49,011 nucleotides of DNA from Phycisphaerales bacterium (GTDB taxonomy: Bacteria; Planctomycetota; Phycisphaerae; SM23-33; FEN-1343). A program made the translations under genes and the position numbers. Shown piece after piece: positions 25,179-33,103 of this stretch. Under the pieces are notes generated by a model. The model did no database searches, had not been told where the DNA came from, and was given only the letters and a program-made list of their open reading frames with translations. Numbering within the stretch: the stretch's first letter is position 1; each line of letters opens with the position of its first letter. The stretch covers positions 1-49,011 of the forward strand of contig PMYD01000042.1 of the NCBI GenBank assembly GCA_003171335.1. The letters run 5' to 3'.

Positions 25179-27440
25179 ATGGCGATGGACTCCTTCTCCA
25201 AGGCGATGAGCACGGTGCTGGTGGTGGTGGCGGTAACGGCCGCAGCCGCCTGGGCTCAAGGTTCGCGAGCCGCGACGGGCTCAGGTTCCAGCGCGCCGGT
25301 GATGCCGGCGGCGGCGGCGGGGACGACGGCTAGCAAGCCGGTGAGCGGCACGCTGGCGCAGAACTGGGGCGATTTCATCCATTTCCTGCGCATCGCCCGC
25401 GCCGATGCGGCGTTGGCGTACGGCAAGGCCATTCTCGAATCGAAGCCCGACCCGGCCGATGTCTACCGCCTCAGCGTGCAGACCGAGAGCTACCTGGAGA
25501 CGCTGCAGCGCGCTGAGCGGCTGCCGGAAATGGCCGACACCATCGCCGCCATCCGTAAGCTGGTGGAAGAAGGTTATAAGAAGGTCAATCGCGACCCCGA
25601 GCAGATCGCCAAGGCCATCGCCATGCTGGGGGGGCCGCTGCGGCAGGTGATGATTGGCAGGGACCGGCTGCTGGAAAGCGGCGAATACGCCGTGCCGCAG
25701 CTTATCTCCAAGCTGGAAGAGCCGCGTGCGCCCACCGCCCAGAAGGACCGGATCTCGGAAGTGCTGGCCAAGATGGGCCTGCCCGCGGTGCGGCCGCTGT
25801 GCGCCTCACTGGCCACCCCCAGCCCCGAGGTGCGGATCATCATCTGCCAGTCGCTGGGGAAGATCGGCTATTGGCAGGCCGGGCCATATCTGCGGCGGCT
25901 GTTGGCCAGCGGCGACCTCGATAGCGTCAAGGCCGCGGCCGAGACCGCCCTGGTGACCGTGACCGTTGACAAGGCCGCCGGCAAGAAGCCCGTGGCGGAG
26001 TATTTCTACCAGTTGGCCGAGAAGTATTACACCGGCGATGAATCGCTCCGGCCCGACAGCCGCTACGAGACCGCCAACGTGTGGTACTGGCAGGAAGACC
26101 TGGGGCTGACCTACAAGGAAGTGCCCTCGGCGATCTTCCTGGACGTGTACGCCATGCGCTCGGCGCGGCAGGCTTTGGAAGCCGACCCCAATTATTCCCC
26201 GGCCGTCTCCTTGTGGCTGGCGGCGGACCTGCGGAAAGAGTCGCGCCTGATGAGCGAGTCGGCCGACCCGACGCTCGTGCCGGGCCAGCAGTCGGCCGAG
26301 GCCTACGCCAAGGCTGCCGGCGCCAAGTATGCGCAGGAGGTGCTGGTGCGGGCGCTGCGCGATGGCGATGCCGCCGTGGCCATGGGCGCGATCAAGGCCC
26401 TGGCCGGCACGGCCGGCGCCAAGAACCTGGTGATGCCGGCGGCCGGCGGGGTCAGCCCCTTGGTCTCGGCGCTCAGCTTCCCCGACAAGCGCGTGCGCTT
26501 CATGGCCGCCGAGGCCCTGGCGGGCGCGCGGCCGCTGGAGAAGTTCGCCGGCGATGAGACGGTGGTGACCGTGCTGATCGACGCCCTGCGCCAGACGGGC
26601 AAGGCCACGGTCATGCTCGTCGAGGCCAATGCCGACAGCCGCAACAAGTACAAGGAAATGATCCGGCAGATGGGCTTCGACGTGGTCGATGGGCCGGCCC
26701 TGTCGGCGGCGGTCCAGGCCATGCGCCAGTCCCCCGGCGCCGACCTGGTGGTGCTGGGCTCCGATATTACCGGCCCGGGGCCGGGCGAGGCGCTGGCGCT
26801 ATTGCGCGCGGAGGGCACGACGGCGGCCCTGCCGGTGCTGTTCATCTCGCAGGAGGCCGACCTGGCCTCGATGCGGATTCTGGCCCGCGGGGACAAGCTC
26901 GTGAGCATCATCGCCGCCAGCGACCTGGACCTGCCCAAGCTCCAGGCGGCCCTGAAGGCCGCCGCCGCCAAAGGCGCCGGCAATACGGTCATGAACGAGG
27001 CCGAGGCCACCGGGTGGGCCCTGAAAGCCGCCCAGCTTGTGCGGCTGCTGGGGCTGACCCGTACGCCCGTGTTCGACCTGACCCGCTGCGAGCGGGCGCT
27101 GGCCGCCGGGCTTTCCGACAAGCGCGAGGGGCAGCGTGTGGCGTGCGCGCAGGCGCTGGCGGTGCTCTCCAGCGGCACGGCCCAGCAGGCCATCGCCGAC
27201 CTGGCCCGGTCCGATGCGCCGGCGGCGGTGAAGATTGCGGCCTACCAGGCCGCCTCGGAAAGCGTGCGGCTGATCGGCAACCAGCTTACCGAAGGCCAGA
27301 GCATGGCGATCGTGAAGGTGGTCATGTCGGAGGCTTCGCCCGAAATCCGCAGCGCCGCCAGCGAACTGTTAGGGGCGATGAACCTTCCCAGCGAACAGAT
27401 CAAGGTGCTGATCACGACGACCGGCACGAAGGGAGAATAG
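25179..27440 (+). CDS. Exported HEAT-repeat protein with an embedded degenerate receiver domain
   Basis: A 753-residue protein with a signal peptide (MAMDSFSKAMSTVLVVVAVT, cleavage near AWAQ). Residues about 90-300 hold HEAT/Armadillo-like helical pairs (for example VPQLISKLEEPRAPTAQKDR, VRPLCASLATPSPEVRIII) and continue at 380-460 and 640-750. Between them, residues about 475-595 resemble a response-regulator receiver: a hydrophobic strand TVMLVEANADSR, DLVVLGSDI, and LPVLFISQEAD. The position of the phosphorylated aspartate is Gly527, so phosphotransfer is unlikely. GGGAGG precedes the start by four bases; Met at 25185 is possible. The role is unknown; it is probably a periplasmic scaffold. 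The stop codon TAG shares two bases with the right 88-bp inverted repeat. Confidence 0.78.
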   Translation: MAMDSFSKAMSTVLVVVAVTAAAAWAQGSRAATGSGSSAPVMPAAAAGTTASKPVSGTLAQNWGDFIHFLRIARADAALAYGKAILESKPDPADVYRLSVQTESYLETLQRAERLPEMADTIAAIRKLVEEGYKKVNRDPEQIAKAIAMLGGPLRQVMIGRDRLLESGEYAVPQLISKLEEPRAPTAQKDRISEVLAKMGLPAVRPLCASLATPSPEVRIIICQSLGKIGYWQAGPYLRRLLASGDLDSVKAAAETALVTVTVDKAAGKKPVAEYFYQLAEKYYTGDESLRPDSRYETANVWYWQEDLGLTYKEVPSAIFLDVYAMRSARQALEADPNYSPAVSLWLAADLRKESRLMSESADPTLVPGQQSAEAYAKAAGAKYAQEVLVRALRDGDAAVAMGAIKALAGTAGAKNLVMPAAGGVSPLVSALSFPDKRVRFMAAEALAGARPLEKFAGDETVVTVLIDALRQTGKATVMLVEANADSRNKYKEMIRQMGFDVVDGPALSAAVQAMRQSPGADLVVLGSDITGPGPGEALALLRAEGTTAALPVLFISQEADLASMRILARGDKLVSIIAASDLDLPKLQAALKAAAAKGAGNTVMNEAEATGWALKAAQLVRLLGLTRTPVFDLTRCERALAAGLSDKREGQRVACAQALAVLSSGTAQQAIADLARSDAPAAVKIAAYQAASESVRLIGNQLTEGQSMAIVKVVMSEASPEIRSAASELLGAMNLPSEQIKVLITTTGTKGE

Positions 27441-27526
27441 GCTGGAGGCTGGCCTGCTACGCCAGAGGCTACGCAGGCTCTGGCTTGCCCTGCGAAGCCC
27501 TTGTGGGCGAAGCAGGGAGGCTGGAG
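27439..27526 (-). repeat. Family F4, right arm of a perfect 88-bp inverted repeat
   Basis: Reverse complement of 24931-25018 without a mismatch. Its first two bases complete the TAG stop codon of the HEAT-repeat gene. Confidence 0.95.
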
Positions 27527-27587
27527 CAACAACGGGAAAAGGCAAGAGTGGCGGCTGTCTTTTTCGCAGGGTTCGTAAACATAAAAT

Positions 27588-27624
27588 CGGCCGGGATTGG
27601 CGTGACTGTCACCAATTCCGGCCG
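27588..27624 (-). terminator. Hairpin terminator for the minus-strand gene, possibly bidirectional
   Basis: Arms CGGCCGGGATTGG and CCAATTCCGGCCG (one G.T pair) with an inner GTGAC/GTCAC. Read on the minus strand the hairpin is followed by a T-rich tail (ATTTTATGTTT), as expected for the gene ending at 27697. On the plus strand the tail TCTTGTTG is weaker. Confidence 0.65.
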
Positions 27625-27696
27625 TCTTGTTGCCGTTTCCTGCCGTTGCTCCGGCCGTGTCTTCCCCGCCGTTGCTCCAGCCTCCAGCCTCCGGCC

Positions 27697-29115
27697 TCAT
27701 CCCCGATGTATCGCCATCGACAGCAGGAACATGAAGATCGCCCACATCAGCAGCGCGGCGGCGGCGAAGGCGGCGATGCTTTTCGTTCGCGCCGAGAGGC
27801 CCTCGAAGGGGCGGTTCAGAATGCACATCGCGATGAAGAGCGTGCGCATCAGGGCTGAGGGCTCGGACGTCGGCCCCAAGGCCAATTGCGTTGGCGCCAG
27901 GTTCGCATCGGACGCTACGCCGGCCCCATCGGCCGCCAACTCGGCGGCGACATCGTGCTCGCCGGCCGCCTCGGCGGCGGGTGCGGCGGGGGCGCCAGCG
28001 CCCCCCTGGCGATTGACGAACATCGGCGGCATGCCCGGCCGTGCGGCGGCTCCCTCGGCGGGCGCTTGGGCCGCCGGCGAGGAGTCTGCCGGCGCAGCCG
28101 GCGCTTCGGGGGCCGCCTGCGGTTCGGGCTCGATTTCGTGCGGCGCGGCGGGCAGATCGGAGGCGGCATCGGCGTCGGCCGTCTTGTGCTCGGCGCGGCT
28201 GGCCAGCAGCTCGTCCAACTGGCTCAGCTCGATCACCAAAGGCGCATCGGCGCCGGCTTTCTCACCGGACTTCGTGCCCGGCGGCGGGGCGGCCATGGGC
28301 CCTTCGCCCGGGGCCGGCGGCGGGGCGGCCCGGCTGGCTGCCGCCAGCAGCAGGTCGAGGTCCTCGCGCGTCAGCGTCTCATCAGGCGACTTGGCCGCTG
28401 ATGAGGCGGGAACCGAATCGTTTGCGGCGGCGGGGGCGGCATTCAATTGCGTTTGGACCGGTTCGGCATCGTCACCATTTTGTTTTGCCGCCGGGGTATT
28501 GGCGGGCGCAGCCGCATCCGAGGGTGCGGCGGGTTGGGCCGGGGCGAGGAAAGGTTTGCCCGAGGGATCGACCATTCCGGCCAGCAGTTCGGCCAGTTCC
28601 TCGTCGGTCGCATCGGCGGCGTCGGTGGAATCGGCGTTTGCGTTTTCTTCATCATCCGCCGCGCCGGCAGCGGCCGGGGCGGAGTCGGTCGCATCCGCCT
28701 TTGTATTGGGTTTAGCAGCGGGGGCGATGTCGTCGCCGTCCTCTTCATCTTCCTCGCGTGCGCCGAGCAAGCTGGCGGTAAGCGCCTCGGCGTCGGCGGC
28801 GGCCTGTTTGAGCAGCGATTGCAGTTCGTCCTCGCTGAAGACGCGGGCCCCCGTCGTCGGCGGCGCCGGCGCGGCGGGTTTGACGCTCAGCAGCAACTCG
28901 AGATCCTCCGGGGACAATACGCCTTTGAGGTCCTCCTCGTTGTGCCCGGGGTGCGGGTATGCGGCGGGAATGTCGCCGCGATCGTCCAACATGCTATCGA
29001 CCGCCTGGCTGGCCAGCGCATGCAGGAAGTCGCCATCTCCCGCGGACTTACCCGCAGGCGCGGCGGCTGCCACTTTGGGCCGGGTCGGGCCAGGCTGATT
29101 CGGCCGGTCAATCAT
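27697..29115 (-). CDS. Tail-anchored acidic Ala/Pro-rich protein with repeated FliM-like EDL-LL motifs
   Basis: A 472-residue, low-complexity protein, mostly Ala, Pro, Asp and Glu, ending in one transmembrane helix (FAAAALLMWAIFMFLLSMAI) close to the C-terminus. Scattered in the disordered part are five short similar motifs: LSPEDLELLLS, FSEDELQSLLK, TDEELAELLAG, LTREDLDLLLA and ELSQLDELLAS. They resemble the N-terminal LSQDEIDALL peptide of flagellar FliM that binds CheY. ATG 29115 is preferred to 29136 because AGGA lies six bases upstream. No enzyme domain is seen. A cytosolic docking scaffold held at the membrane by its tail is a reasonable inference; partners are unknown. It is divergent from the kinase-like gene at 29219. 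Confidence 0.75.
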   Translation of the reverse strand: MIDRPNQPGPTRPKVAAAAPAGKSAGDGDFLHALASQAVDSMLDDRGDIPAAYPHPGHNEEDLKGVLSPEDLELLLSVKPAAPAPPTTGARVFSEDELQSLLKQAAADAEALTASLLGAREEDEEDGDDIAPAAKPNTKADATDSAPAAAGAADDEENANADSTDAADATDEELAELLAGMVDPSGKPFLAPAQPAAPSDAAAPANTPAAKQNGDDAEPVQTQLNAAPAAANDSVPASSAAKSPDETLTREDLDLLLAAASRAAPPPAPGEGPMAAPPPGTKSGEKAGADAPLVIELSQLDELLASRAEHKTADADAASDLPAAPHEIEPEPQAAPEAPAAPADSSPAAQAPAEGAAARPGMPPMFVNRQGGAGAPAAPAAEAAGEHDVAAELAADGAGVASDANLAPTQLALGPTSEPSALMRTLFIAMCILNRPFEGLSARTKSIAAFAAAALLMWAIFMFLLSMAIHRG

Positions 29116-29218
29116 AAGTGTTCCTGCGTCGGTCATTATCGGTCACAGGGGGGCGTTAGTGAAGCAACAGCAAGGGAAGAATTGACTCGGCAGGCGCGAG
29201 GCTGGAGACTGGAGGGCT

Positions 29219-30337
29219 ATGAAAGCCGTCATCACCGGACAAGTTGGCCTGGACAAGACCCCGTACCTGGAGGAGGTCGTGGCCTTTGCGCGCCGGGCGG
29301 GGGAGACCGTGCGGCTGGCGAACGTGGGGCAGCGAATGTACGCCGAGGCGCCCGATGTAGCCGCCGGCCGCATTCTGGACCTGCCGCTGTCGCGCCTGCG
29401 CGATTTGCGGCGCGCGGCATTCCGCGAGGTGCTGGGCGAGATTCGCCCCGGCGGGCATCTGATCGTCAACACGCACGCCACCTTTCGCTGGCGGCATGGC
29501 CTGTTCGCGGCGTTTGACCACGACCACATGATGGCCCTCGACGCGGACCTGTACATCTGCCTGGTCGACAGCGTGGACGCGATTCACGCCCGCTTGCGCC
29601 GCGATGGGCACAGCGACCACAGCCTCAAGGACCTGATGGTCTGGCGCGAGGAAGAGATGATGGCCACGGAGCTGCTCAGTCAGATCGTCCGCGGCCATGG
29701 CCGGTTTTACGTGCAGGCCCGCGGCCGCGACGGCGACACGGCCGAGATGCTGTACCGGCTGCTGTTTCGCCCCAACCTGAAGAAGGCCTACCTCAGCTTC
29801 CCCATGTCGCACATCGGCGACCAGCCGCTCCTGGCGGCCGAAATTCAGGCCTTCCGCAACGAGATGAAGCGATGCTTCGTGTGCTTCGACCCCGGCGACC
29901 TGGAGGAAAAGCCGCTGTGCCAAATGGCGCTGGAGGCGGTCGAGCAGGGCCGACGCATGGTCAGCCTTACTGCCGCCGAGAAGCGATTGGAGATCGACGC
30001 CCAGGAGCTGGTCTCGATCATCGGCGACATCGACGGCCAGATCTACGCCCGCGATTTCAAGCTCATCGACCAAAGCGACATGATCATCTCCTTCATCCCG
30101 GAGCTGGCCGGCGGCGGTGCGGCCCTCTCCAGCGGGGTGGAGAGGGAGCTGCAGCACGCCCACGAGGCGGCCAAGGATGTCTTCGTGATCTGGCGGTCGC
30201 GGGTGCGGCCCTCACCCTTCATCACCGAGACCGCCACGCGGGTCTTTTCCGGCGTCGCCGAGGCCGTGGACTACTTTCACGACAGCGGCCTGCTGGGGCA
30301 CGAGGGCGGGGGGCTCTTCGCGCAGAATGAGCCCTAA
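29219..30337 (+). CDS. Adenylate-kinase-like P-loop domain fused to a nucleoside 2-deoxyribosyltransferase-like domain
   Basis: 372 residues in two parts. Part one (about 1-185) looks like a small AAA/adenylate-kinase-type NTPase: MKAVITGQVGLDKT at the N-terminus (a P-loop in which the usual Gly before Lys is Asp), GHLIVNTHATFRWR and ICLVDSVDAIHARL as later strands. Part two (about 188-360) has the pattern of nucleoside 2-deoxyribosyltransferase-like proteins: KAYLSFPMSH, a long insertion, ARDFKLIDQSDMIISFIP, and SSGVERELQHAHEAAKDVF, where the glutamate occupies the family's catalytic position. Such proteins handle nucleotides by base exchange or hydrolysis. GGAG lies ten bases and GGAGGG two bases before ATG. 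The function is unassigned; nucleotide sensing or salvage is an inference. Confidence 0.75.
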   Translation: MKAVITGQVGLDKTPYLEEVVAFARRAGETVRLANVGQRMYAEAPDVAAGRILDLPLSRLRDLRRAAFREVLGEIRPGGHLIVNTHATFRWRHGLFAAFDHDHMMALDADLYICLVDSVDAIHARLRRDGHSDHSLKDLMVWREEEMMATELLSQIVRGHGRFYVQARGRDGDTAEMLYRLLFRPNLKKAYLSFPMSHIGDQPLLAAEIQAFRNEMKRCFVCFDPGDLEEKPLCQMALEAVEQGRRMVSLTAAEKRLEIDAQELVSIIGDIDGQIYARDFKLIDQSDMIISFIPELAGGGAALSSGVERELQHAHEAAKDVFVIWRSRVRPSPFITETATRVFSGVAEAVDYFHDSGLLGHEGGGLFAQNEP

Positions 30338-30674
30338 GGTAAGGCTCTTAGGTGCGGGAAAAGCTGCAAAGGGTAGGTCTTGTCCGTCACAAAGGCGGAC
30401 ACGAAGAGCACAAAGATCACGAAGAACACGAAGGGGGAAAAGCGTGAAGAAGAGCTTTAAGAATTGATCGGAAATGCGCTTAGGCGAAGGCTCTCTTACC
30501 ATTTACACCTCTCTTTCTCTTTCTTTGTGCCCTTTGTGATCTTCGTGCTCTTTGTGTTCTCTTGGGGCCTCGCGCGGTCTCCCAAGGCTCAAGGGCTTTT
30601 CGGGATTTGGCCGATAGCGTCAGTAGCCGGCGCGGCCGGGGATGCGCGTGCGCAGGCATTGAAAGGTCCACGAC
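30338..30674. other. Intergenic region with an inverted pair of CACGAAGAGCACAAAG-type repeats
   Basis: Left arm 30400-30424 (CACGAAGAGCACAAAGATCA...) and right arm 30532-30556 are inverted copies with three A/G differences in 25 bases; related sequence extends several units on both sides. They could pair as a large hairpin around a loop of about 107 bases. No gene is seen. Confidence 0.6.
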
Positions 30675-31850
30675 ATGAAGCGGATTCTACTTGTGGCGGC
30701 GGCGGCTCTTCTCCTGACCGGATGCCAGTACGCGGCCGAACCCGCCGTTCCCTCCAACCAGGAACAGAGCGCGCAGGCGCGCGCCCACCAGCAGGTGGCC
30801 CAGGCATCTCGCGGCGCCGCCGCGACGAGCGCGAAGAACCTCGCTTCGGCCCACCCGGAAGATCCGGAGATGGCCGAACTGACGGCCTTGCTCGGCCGGC
30901 CGAACGTCACGGCGGCGCAAATGGCCCCGGCGGCCATCATGAATATCCGCCAGCATAGTTTCCAAAGCGTCGGGCGCGACATCGATCCTTCGATCGACCG
31001 CACCGGCCGGCGCATGGTCTTCGCCTCGACGGCGTATTCGGCGCACTCGGACATCTTCGTGAAGGATGTCGACGGCCAGGCCATCACCCAACTCACCACC
31101 GACCCGGCCAGCGACCTGGAGCCGGTGATCTCTCCCGACGGCAGCCTGGTGGCCTTCACCTCCAACCGCTCAGGCAACTGGGAAGTGTACGTGATGTCGA
31201 TCGACGGCAAGTCGGTCCGGCAGGTCACTTATGGCGGCGGCGAGAACCTGCATCCCTCCTGGAGCCCCGACGGCACGCGGCTGGTGTACTGCTGCCGCTC
31301 CGACCGCTCCGGGCAGTGGGAGATGTGGATTGTCCACCTGCTGGCGCCGGCCACGCGGCAGTTCATCGGCAATGGCCTCTTCCCGGTATGGAGCCCGGCG
31401 GAAGAGGTGATCGCCTACCAGCGGCCGCGCGAGCGCGGGCTGCTGCTCTACGGCATCTGGACGGTGCGCCTGGCCAACGGCGAGCCCTCGCTGCCGACGC
31501 TCGTGGCCAGCTCGCCCGACACGGCCTACCTGTGCCCGACCTTCAGCAACGACGGCAGCCAGATCGCCTTCGTGGCCGTAACGCCCGAAAACGGCCCCGA
31601 CGCCACCGACATCTTCTGCGTGGACCTCAACGGCGACAACCTCCAGCGCCTGACCAAGGGGCCGGGGCGCAAGTTCAGCCCCACCTGGGCGGGCGACCGG
31701 ATTTACTTCAGCTTCAATCGCGGCGGCCAGGAGAATATCTGGTCGGTGCAGGTGGACGGCGGGCCCAAGGTGGTCGCCACGTCTACCCCCAGGACCCGCA
31801 AGACCGATTCGGCGGTTGCAAAGATTGACGCCACCGTGGAAGGTCAGTAG
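30675..31850 (+). CDS. TolB-like beta-propeller lipoprotein (PD40 repeats)
   Basis: A 391-residue lipoprotein: signal MKRILLVAAAALLLTGC with lipobox cysteine 17, a Gln/Ala-rich linker, and from about residue 100 a six-bladed beta-propeller with typical PD40/TolB signatures: VISPDGSLVAFTSNRSGNWEVY, LHPSWSPDGTRLVYCC and FSPTWAGDRIYFSFNRGGQENIW. TolB works with Pal in outer-membrane constriction; here the lipid anchor and the absence of a TolB N-terminal domain suggest a related but separate propeller protein. AAAGG lies nine bases before the ATG. A second lipoprotein gene follows 73 bp later on the same strand, and the two may form an operon. Confidence 0.85.
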   Translation: MKRILLVAAAALLLTGCQYAAEPAVPSNQEQSAQARAHQQVAQASRGAAATSAKNLASAHPEDPEMAELTALLGRPNVTAAQMAPAAIMNIRQHSFQSVGRDIDPSIDRTGRRMVFASTAYSAHSDIFVKDVDGQAITQLTTDPASDLEPVISPDGSLVAFTSNRSGNWEVYVMSIDGKSVRQVTYGGGENLHPSWSPDGTRLVYCCRSDRSGQWEMWIVHLLAPATRQFIGNGLFPVWSPAEEVIAYQRPRERGLLLYGIWTVRLANGEPSLPTLVASSPDTAYLCPTFSNDGSQIAFVAVTPENGPDATDIFCVDLNGDNLQRLTKGPGRKFSPTWAGDRIYFSFNRGGQENIWSVQVDGGPKVVATSTPRTRKTDSAVAKIDATVEGQ

Positions 31851-31923
31851 ACTTACTGTCCCTTCTACGTCCACGTTGGCCGTTCGCAGGATGCGGACGT
31901 ACAGAGCGAAAGGATGCGCGACT

Positions 31924-32676
31924 ATGAACGGAGGGGCCGGACGCCTGGACTTGTCGTGTGCGGCGGTACTGGTTTTGGCAATGGCCATGCTGACCGGCTG
32001 CACGCGGCCGCCGCCTGCCCCCACGATGTCGCCGTATCCCGTGGCCCGCAGCCTGGTCGTGCTGCCGCTGCTGAATCACTCCGGCTCCAGCGACTTTGAC
32101 GCGATCCGCGCCACCGACATCCTGGTGGAGGAGCTGTCGCAGGTCAAAGGCCCCGGCCTGGTGGTGCTGCCGACCAACCGGGCGATGAAAATCCTGCTGG
32201 CGCACGGCCAGACCCATGCCACCAGCATCGAGCAGGCGATGGATATCGCCAGCCAGCTCGGGGTCGATGGCGCGGTGGTGGGGGCGGTGACCGCCTATGA
32301 CCCCTACGACCCGCCCCGCATCGGAATGGTTCTCCAGTTGTTCTGGGTGCGGGCCGATATGAAAGGACAGGTGACCGAGCCGGTGCGCCTGTCGCGCTCG
32401 CCCTCGGGCGAGGGCCCGGCCTATTACGCCGGGGCCGGCCCGGCCAGCCAGGTGCAGGCGATGCTGGATGCCAGCGACAACGAGGTCGTTTTCCGCATCC
32501 AACAGTTCGCCAAGCTGCACGAAGGCCAGGACAGTTCCTTCGGCTGGCGGCGGTACCTGGTCGACAGCGATTCGTACATGCGGTTCGTGTGCCACGAGCT
32601 GATCGCCGATCTGATGGATGTGGAGCTGCACCGGATCACGGTGCCCGTGCGGCGGTCGGAGCTGATGGAGCGATAA
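31924..32676 (+). CDS. Lipoprotein with a possible CsgG/LpoB-like fold
   Basis: A 250-residue lipoprotein with signal MNGGAGRLDLSC... ending in lipobox AMLTGC (Cys26). The mature part begins with a strand and helix pattern, SLVVLPLLNHSGSSDFDAIR, followed by DILVEELSQVKGPGLVVLP and ASQLGVDGAVVGAVTAYD, which resembles the CsgG/LpoB/PelC group of envelope lipoproteins that assemble pores or activate penicillin-binding proteins. This is a pattern match only. ATG 31924 is chosen over an upstream in-frame ATG at 31816 because AAAGGA lies about nine bases upstream and the upstream portion overlaps the preceding gene. It probably belongs with the TolB-like gene. Confidence 0.7.
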   Translation: MNGGAGRLDLSCAAVLVLAMAMLTGCTRPPPAPTMSPYPVARSLVVLPLLNHSGSSDFDAIRATDILVEELSQVKGPGLVVLPTNRAMKILLAHGQTHATSIEQAMDIASQLGVDGAVVGAVTAYDPYDPPRIGMVLQLFWVRADMKGQVTEPVRLSRSPSGEGPAYYAGAGPASQVQAMLDASDNEVVFRIQQFAKLHEGQDSSFGWRRYLVDSDSYMRFVCHELIADLMDVELHRITVPVRRSELMER

Positions 32677-32702
32677 TTGAGGGTCTATGTGGCTGCGGCA
32701 GA

Positions 32703-32722
32703 CACAGGCTGGAAAGCCTGTG
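32703..32722. repeat. Solo palindrome, family F2
   Basis: CACAGGCT and AGCCTGTG around GGAA, between the lipoprotein stop and the next start. An upstream in-frame start would run through it, adding repeat-derived residues to the following small protein. Confidence 0.75.
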
Positions 32723-32752
32723 CCACCGGGAGGCCTGAAGGAGTCCGGCAAC

Positions 32753-32971
32753 ATGCGTACGATCACCTTGAGCAAGGGCGTTCATCGGTACGTCTTCCGC
32801 TACACCGAGGGCCAGGAGTGCGAGGTGCTGGAGGCGGCGGCCCAGATGGCGGCCGATGGCTCCTCCCCCTTCGACTGGCTCGACGCGGCCAGCGTGAGCT
32901 TCCAGATCACCTCCGAGCAGGCGGCCAGTTGCCTCAAGGCCATCGCCCCGGCGATGCGGCCGCAGGCGTAA
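32753..32971 (+). CDS. Small conserved-looking hypothetical protein
   Basis: A 72-residue protein beginning MRTITLSKGVHRYVFRYTEG, with a beta-rich first half and two predicted helices (VLEAAAQMAADGSS, SEQAASCLKAIA). AAGGAG lies nine bases before the ATG at 32753. An upstream in-frame ATG at 32687 is rejected because its extra residues are translated from an F2 palindrome. Base composition and codon use match the neighbours. No family was recognised. Its stop codon lies six bases before an F1 repeat. Confidence 0.6.
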   Translation: MRTITLSKGVHRYVFRYTEGQECEVLEAAAQMAADGSSPFDWLDAASVSFQITSEQAASCLKAIAPAMRPQA

Positions 32972-32977
32972 GTTGAA

Positions 32978-33095
32978 GTGGCATGGGCGTCTCGCCCATG
33001 AGTCCCACGGGCGGCTCGCCCGTGGCGATGGAAGATAACTGTCGGAAACACGGCCAAGATGGCCGTGATACTCACGGGCGAGACGCCCGTGCCAC
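32978..33095. repeat. Family F1 palindromic repeat, copy 2
   Basis: A 118-bp copy with the 26-bp imperfect inverted ends starting GTGGCATGGGCG and ending CGCCCGTGCCAC. It lies between the small protein and the recombinase; translation through it would yield the false N-terminal residues AVILTGETPVPR. Confidence 0.9.
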
Positions 33096-33103
33096 GTGCT
33101 CAT

